From NCBI GenBank assembly GCA_024195265.1, contig JAJLRJ010000014.1, forward strand, positions 19,370,959-19,434,958: 64,000 bases of DNA. Reading direction: 5' to 3'. The DNA comes from Dendrophyllia cribrosa. Taxonomy: Eukaryota > Cnidaria > Anthozoa > Scleractinia > Dendrophylliidae. Under the pieces are notes generated by a model that was not told where the DNA came from, searched no databases, and saw only the letters and a list, made by a program, of their open reading frames with translations. A program made the translations under genes and the position numbers. Positions 58,638 through 64,000 of this stretch are shown in pieces (position 1 is the first letter of the stretch; the number at the start of each line of letters is the position of its first letter).

Positions 58638-60292
58638 CTGAATCTCTCAGTTTATTTTCCCTGCATGTTCCGGACCCGGGGTCAGAACAACGTTTCGAAT
58701 TGAAGGTTTTGCTGGAAGTATTCCCGCCATTATTATAATAAATTTTGAATGAAACTTATAAATTTAATCAAAGTTTACGACAGAAGTGATAATTTAGGAG
58801 GAGAGAAACAAATTTGGCCTTTCGAAATATATTTTTTCAGTTGAGGTAAAAATGTTGTAATTTGCATAATGTAAAAGTAATTTGAAACCTTTCCAGTAAC
58901 GCATAACGCAGCTATTTCATAAAACATCTCGCAGACACACGAAAATATATCCAGTTTTTATTCCTCTGTAAAAATTTCCAAACGGGCTGAAATTCGCCAT
59001 GTAATCGCATCAGAATTTCAGCCCGGGCTGAAAAGTGAATTTGGGCATGTGCAGTGACGCCATTTTGATTCTCGTTATCAATCTTCCGGCGCAATTTTAC
59101 ACTTGGCGCCCGGGCTGAAATTTATCATGTAATCGTCCCCTTTATAGATGCAGCAGAGAAAACACAACTCGCACTTTGTCACGTTCGCCTCGCATCGACA
59201 AACAACAGGTTTGAACTCACAGCGGTCAAACGAAAGAAATTTGCAAAAGTTAACCAAAGTTCTTCAAAGTTAAAGTTGTCAATTTCATTGTTTAAAGTTT
59301 AATATATTAATAATACACTGTCAATTCACTAAACGTTTTGAAAGTTTACTAAAAAAGTTCTAAGCGTTTGAAAACTTTGAACCGCAGAACTTGTCGGCGC
59401 CATTTGCCAACACAACGAAGCTCATTATTTTGAGAAAGATGAAAAGATAGTTGCATAAACTAATTATTTTATACATCCTTGCCACGTTTCCACTTAATAT
59501 TAAATAAAATCCCACTAAATAAAACGAAAAACGTCTCGGGCGTTTGACCGCGGTTAGCCGGTGAAGGTTTGAACAAGCCCATTCCCTTCCCCAGAGTTGC
59601 GCAATACTGCACATTTGTGTACTACCAAACTGCATTTTTATACTTGGCCGCTACGCCCAAGTAATTAAACGAAGTTTCGATAAAGCGATAAAGGAGTTTC
59701 TTAACTGTGTTAAAGAAAGGCTCTTCAAAAACGACATTGTTAAAAGGTCTTAAAAGCCGTGTCAAACGTCAGAAATCGAATCACTTTTTTTATAGCTCTG
59801 CCGGAGTCGACCGCCGGCCAATAATTCGCTTCATGCATAGCGGTTTTAACTCACTTATAAGCTTAATAACTGTTAATTAGGGAGTAACACTGAAATGTTG
59901 CCTATTAAAGGTATTTTTTTGTACAGCCCTCTACAGTCGACTTTTCATGATTTCTTTTTTGCAGAATAAAATTGGAAATTATTTTCCGATATTGAACGTG
60001 GTGATTATTTACAGCAGTGACGCTTGACAGGTGCAAAAGATAAAATTATTAATAAGTAATCATGCAGTTTTCTCGTTTAATTTGGGATTAATTTGCACTT
60101 GTCAGTTTTTCAAAAAGCTCAACTGAATTGCACGAGCCGAAACGGCTCTTGCAATTTGAGCTTCTTGAAAAGCTCACTCGTGCAAAATTGAACTCGAAAC
60201 CGTATGATTACCTATACTAATAAGGTAATGAAATATTGTAATGACATTTATATATGAGAAAGACGTAACGCCATCATGTCACGAGTGTGGGC
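58638..60292. other. Intergenic DNA with degenerate foldbacks
   Basis: A foldback-like pair occurs at about 58985-59125 (GGGCTGAAATTCGCCATG / GGGCTGAAATTTATCATG, partly direct and partly inverted around CAGCCCGGGCTG). Another is at about 60105-60178 (TTGCACGAGCC / GGCTCTTGCAA with AGCTCA/TGAGCT). No gene is seen. Confidence 0.45.
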
Positions 60293-60372
60293 AATAAATC
60301 CGAGTCCCCAACAGGAACTGAACCTATGACCTTCCGCACACCGATCAGATGCTCTAACCACTGAGTTGCGAG
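60293..60372 (-). repeat. tRNA-derived SINE-like promoter segment
   Basis: On the minus strand it reads CTCAGTGGTTAGAGC (box-A-like) and, about 40 bp later, GGTTCAGTTCC (box-B-like), as in tRNA-derived SINE heads. Acceptor-stem pairing does not hold up, so it is not called a tRNA gene. Confidence 0.5.
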
Positions 60373-60619
60373 AGGCTTGAGGCGAGCAAGGCCATTTTGT
60401 CAACTGTTGTTATCCTTTTGCATTGGAATATCGAGAAGATCCTTGTGAAAAGGTTGTCTCAGCCTGAAGGATTTGAAATCTCTTGTCTTTTCTCCAACAA
60501 TTGCCCCTAAACCTGAATTCTTGCAAATTTGACAGAAATCAAGTTTTTGTTACCACAACTCGGCCATTCCCGGTTACCATGCTCATATGAAGAGCTTACT
60601 GTTCTTATTTTGCTTTCAG

Positions 60620-60781
60620 GAGTGTTGGCTGTACAGTGATAGAAATGCTAACAACAAAACCACCTTTATTTTTCGATAACTTATCAATGAGACAAAAGAT
60701 GTACCGGATTACAAACCACCAAGTTGAACCACCGACTGACTGCTCTTCCTTGGCTTTTGGATTTTTGAAACGGTGCTTTTG
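60620..60781 (+). CDS. Kinase copy 2, penultimate exon
   Basis: AG acceptor at 60618-60619 and GGTAAG donor at 60782. After a split Trp codon it reads SVGCTVIEMLTTKPP and ends FLKRCF plus a split Trp. It matches exon 9 of the complete gene (40532-40696) with the same phases and is one codon shorter. It covers the kinase alpha-F region (WSxGCTVxEML). No other upstream kinase exon of this copy was found between 51740 and 60620, so it is either a truncated duplicate or an alternative exon pair for the main gene. Confidence 0.75.
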
Positions 60782-60827
60782 GTAAGTTTTGATTCTCTGC
60801 CAAAAAGTGATTTTCTTTTGGCGCCGC

Positions 60828-60960
60828 GGTAGTTTCTTGGTGTTGCGGATGGTGTGATCACCAAATGACGTAAAACAAAAGATTCAAAAGACACTGAACA
60901 ATACCCACATCACAACACAAAAGCTAACCAACAATGGCTTCTGCAACACCAAGAAACACC
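60828..60960. mobile_element. 133-bp MITE, intact copy
   Basis: GGTAGTTTCTTGGTGTTGCG at the left and the inverted CAACACCAAGAAACACC at the right. Same family as 57822-58637. Confidence 0.75.
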
Positions 60961-61373
60961 CCTTTTGGCTCTCTGCATTGCTACGCTTTGTGATTGGCTA
61001 AAAAAATCTCGCGCCTCTTTCTTAACCAATCAGAAGTAAAACCAAAACCAATCGTGACTTGCTTGCACACGTTTTTCCCGCGCTTGGTGGTGGCTACATG
61101 TATTTGCTTCGAGTTCTGATTGGTTCGTTGAATTAGCTGCGTCTGTTGTGATTGGTTAGAGTGATTGCTTTGGTTTTACGACACTCAATAATTGAAAACT
61201 GCTCTACGAACCAATCAGAGCTCAAATCAGAAACATGCGGTGGGTGGCAAGCGCGGGAAAACGCACATTAGTCACGCCGCGATTGTTTTAGTCTTGCTCT
61301 TGATTGGCGAAAGCACACCTTACGAGATTTAGTCTATGACTAGAAAACTAAAGCTTTTTCCGACAGTAAGGGC

Positions 61374-61758
61374 CTGGTCGCACTACAGTCAAAAACAAAA
61401 ATTAGCCCGTGCAAAATGACATAAAAACAAAAACATTCCACAAAAAGCGTGTCCCACCGGAGCGGTTTCTTTTGTTTTCCTCGATTTTTGCACCGGCGGA
61501 TTTTTGTTTTTGACTGTAGTGCGACCAGGGGGCCGTTTCTCGAAAGACCCGGTAATTACCGGGCCCGAAAAGCTGTTTTATTTTCATTGAAGATTGAGGT
61601 TTCAAAAGCTAGTTTTGCAGATAATACGATAAAACTATCAGTTAGCAAAACAAAATGGACTGGTTTGTTCGCTAGGACCTGCGCCAAGTTCTTTAGATTT
61701 TGATTTCAATAGTTGGCTTCGGGCCCGAAAAGTTACCGGGAGTTTCTAGAAACGGGCC
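61374..61758. mobile_element. Two foldbacks, one probably nested in the other's end
   Basis: CTGGTCGCACTACAGTCAAA is inverted at 61501-61528. Directly after it, GGCCGTTTCTCGAAA (61531) pairs with TTTCTAGAAACGGGCC (to 61758). AGGGCCTGG before the first and CCTGGCCCT after the second suggest that the second jumped into the 3' end of the first. Confidence 0.65.
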
Positions 61759-62000
61759 CCTGGCCCTAAGTCAAAAAAGATTGTCTGCGTTGTGAATAAA
61801 GTTAAAGTAAAAATGCGATGATGTAATAATTCCCAGATAAGCTCTGTCAACGAATGCAGTGGACTAAACTTTGACTTGGGCAATGCTTCGTTTTGTTTGA
61901 AAGACTTTTCATGTGCAATTTCCTGTGCGCAAAATAGAAACCATAGCAATAATAAACCCTGTACTATCCTCACGACCCGTTATTTTTATCCTTTTTTTAG

Positions 62001-62070
62001 CCCAAAGGAAGAACGAGCATCCGCCGCTGAATTGCTTACAGATCCTTTTGTAAGCGAAATACATCAGTAA
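62001..62070 (+). CDS. Kinase copy 2, last exon
   Basis: Follows CTTTTTTTAG. Reads PKEERASAAELLTDPFVSEI and HQ to TAA. Same phase and position as the last exons of copies 0 and 1. Open and undamaged. Confidence 0.78.
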
Positions 62071-62220
62071 CGGATCAGGATGTAGCCTAGCCGTCATGTA
62101 TGGACAACTGAATTGCGCGTAAATACTGAGAAGCTGTCCCTCGGGAAAAAAAAATGCGTAGATTTAGCGAGGCCACATGCTATTTTAGTCCGGATAGGAA
62201 AGTGGCATTGCTTCTCTCGC

Positions 62221-62461
62221 AATAGTCCTTTTTACAGTTGTGTGCTTGGTGACCTTGCCTTTGAGTGGAAGCGAGGCTGGAGGTGACCTTGTTATGATAC
62301 AGACCTTGGAGCTTTTCAGATGTAAATTTAGCTGGTTAGCATGAGAAAAGCATTATTAACATATGAAAGGCAGAAAGGTTTGTATCAAAGCAAGGTCACC
62401 TCCAGCCTCGTTTCCACTCAAAGGCAAGGTCACCAAGCACACAACTGTAAAAAGGACTATT
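62221..62461. repeat. Foldback with 71-bp arms
   Basis: 62221-62291 and 62391-62461 are near-perfect inverses (AATAGTCCTTTTTACAGTTG to GGAGGTGACCTTG) around a ~100-bp centre. Confidence 0.85.
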
Positions 62462-62540
62462 GTTGGTGTTGCTGGAACCTAATTATGCATGGCCCCATTT
62501 TCAGACCTGGGACAGATTGTTTGAAAGACGATTTAGCTGA

Positions 62541-62542
62541 CA

Positions 62543-62573
<31 letters not shown>

Positions 62574-62905
62574 AAAAACAAAAAATTTTCAAGGTCAGGG
62601 AAAAGTCAGGGAATTTTGCAAAAGGTCAGGGAAAATCTTAGTTCTTGTCAAAGTCAGTGAAAAGTCAGGGAAATTTGTTTACATTTTGGTGAAGTCAAAT
62701 GCCATGCGTTCAAAATCCCGTGAAAAACGTAAAGAGATCGAAAATGAAGAGAAGAATATTGATGGTCTGCAAAAGAAGCTGAAACAAAGGTAATAGTGGA
62801 TGTGGCTTATTTGATAATTCGCCTAATGCAAAGTCAGTGAAAATTGTTTTGAGGTCAGTGAAAAGTCAGGGAATTTTTTATGTTCTAATGAGTGGCAACC
62901 CTGTG
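62541..62905. mobile_element. 365-bp MITE with CACAGGGTTGCCAC ends
   Basis: CACAGGGTTGCCAC at 62541 and GTGGCAACCCTGTG ending at 62905. Subterminal GTCAGGGAAAAGTCAGGG repeats occur. The 150-codon open frame reaching into it is low-complexity and derived from the repeat. Confidence 0.8.
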
Positions 62906-63415
62906 ACAATTGAGCCTTGGTATCTAAAATCTAAGCACACAGAAATGTAAAAACTTCTATAGCCATTTATCTATCCTGTTTCAGGCGTTCAGATAATGGA
63001 GAAAGGCGCGAAAAAAGGCGAGGATACTAGATATAGGGGGCGAGAGAACCCGCCGTTTTTGGTCTGACATAGGGTATAGATTTTGTCCGAAATAGAATAG
63101 GTTTTCAAGAAGCGCGCCGCACACCCCCACCCAAATTTTCAGGGTGTTCCCCCGGATGTTTTCGCACGCCACCTTATTCTTTCCCCAATCTGAACCTCTT
63201 GAGCAGGCTACCTGCGAAGCTACCTCTCTTTCCCAGCTGTCAAGATAAATTTATTTGTAAGTAAGTAGATTTCAAAGAGGTAATGTTACCGATTTTTACC
63301 ATCATTTATAAAAGAAAAAAAAAAACATTTGTTTCAATAGAAACTCAACAATACAATAGTGGTGGCAACAAAAAAAAATCAGTCTAAGCGTTACCGTCTT
63401 AACCAATTAAAGTGC

Positions 63416-63934
63416 ACATGAAATGAAATTTCACTACCATTTTTTTTCGATAATCTGAAAATAGGTGTTTTAAAAATTATTTTGATTGGTAAAGAAGTCA
63501 CTTGAAGTGGCGGGAACATATTTTAATAGGCGACGTAAGTTGGGCATATTAGATAAGGACCTAGGTTCTAGTGACGTCGTTAGTGTAAATAACTGAGCGC
63601 ATCACTTGTTTTACAGTGGAGTTTTGGCAACTTGTGGAAGGATTCTTTCGATTAAATATGTTTGAAAGCGACGCGTATTTTAGCCCCTGGTTCGTTCTCT
63701 TCTCCGCCAAGTTTTGTTGTGATCAAACACACGAATGACGTCACAAATGCATTGTTTGTACCTTTTTGGCCGCGCTCAAAATGTAGCAAATGTCAGGCGC
63801 CGGCGGGAGTTTTCAAACCGCTAAAAATAGTGGATCCTCTTCACGCAAAAGAGAAAAACGACTGAAAATGAAATAAGGGTGATATAAACAAAATAAAACC
63901 CTAAAAAAAACAGTAGTGAAATTTCACTTCATGT
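63416..63934. mobile_element. ~520-bp MITE with ACATGAAATGAAATTTCAC ends
   Basis: ATGAAATGAAATTTCACTAC on the left matches GTAGTGAAATTTCACTTCAT on the right. Interior without a gene. Confidence 0.65.
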
Positions 63935-64000
63935 TCAGTTTCAAGAGTAATGTGACAAACTATATATCAATAGAAAGCTTAATAAATGTTGTTTTAGATA

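Larger units (their letters stand above)
60782..62000 (+). other. Intron of kinase copy 2, packed with MITEs
   Basis: It contains the intact 133-bp MITE (60828-60960), a partial TAGAGC-type MITE (about 60967-61206), a foldback (61374-61528) and another abutting it (61531-61758). The polypyrimidine tract and AG lie at 61990-62000. Confidence 0.6.
62071..64000. other. 3' flank of kinase copy 2, foldback-rich
   Basis: No gene is recognised. It contains three inverted-repeat elements annotated separately. Remaining DNA is AT-rich and unassigned. Confidence 0.5.

Noticed and set aside
60293..60372. A functional tRNA gene
   Set aside because: Box A and B look-alikes are present, but a proper acceptor stem and anticodon arm could not be folded.
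62341..62793. 150-codon open frame
   Set aside because: It spans a foldback arm and the GTCAGGG repeats of a MITE and is low-complexity.

Overview
The window is metazoan genomic DNA. It has spliced genes with GT/AG introns, AT-rich introns, very dense foldback/MITE repeats, and a large integrated virus-like transposon. The capsid and polymerase genes of that transposon, together with the abundant small foldbacks, resemble what I know from cnidarian (anthozoan, probably reef-coral) genomes. This placement is an inference from family resemblance, not a database result.

Region by region: (1) 1-3037 holds the last intron and last exon of a protein-kinase gene copy ('copy 0') that starts upstream of the window. 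(2) 3038-10365 is its 3' flank and intergenic DNA, with tandem duplications and MITEs. (3) 10366-27671 is one complete 17.3-kb Polinton/Maverick (adintovirus-like) provirus. It has 338-bp terminal inverted repeats and a 5-bp target duplication (AAGTG), and it landed inside a host foldback element. It encodes a YqaJ-type exonuclease, a VLTF3-like factor, penton and major capsid proteins, a packaging ATPase, several membrane/coiled-coil virion candidates, a DDE integrase and a protein-primed DNA polymerase B. The polymerase, integrase, exonuclease and VLTF3-like genes are open. The major capsid, ATPase, penton and two accessory genes carry stops or frameshifts. Nearly every gene of the element has a TATATAC-like box directly before its ATG. 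(4) 28023-42597 is a ten-exon gene (478 codons plus stop) encoding a death-effector domain, a low-complexity linker and an STE11/MEKK-like kinase. Its start codon lies only about 350 bp from the provirus end. (5) 42800-51739 is an apparently undescribed ~8.9-kb element with imperfect terminal inverted repeats and two head-to-head genes. One encodes a 531-aa protein with a SAM-like start. The other encodes a 1458-aa protein with SAP-like and USP-peptidase-like segments. (6) 51740-64000 is duplicated 3' flank and a dense field of nested foldbacks. It includes a third, truncated kinase copy that keeps only its last two exons (60620-60781 and 62001-62070).

The three kinase 3' ends share intron and 3'-flank sequence, so the locus is a tandem array expanded by segmental duplication and then split by mobile DNA. 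Comparing the copies exposes empty and filled sites for several MITEs, which define their target duplications directly. In the provirus, replication/integration functions and virion functions have decayed to different degrees even though the terminal repeats are about 99% identical.
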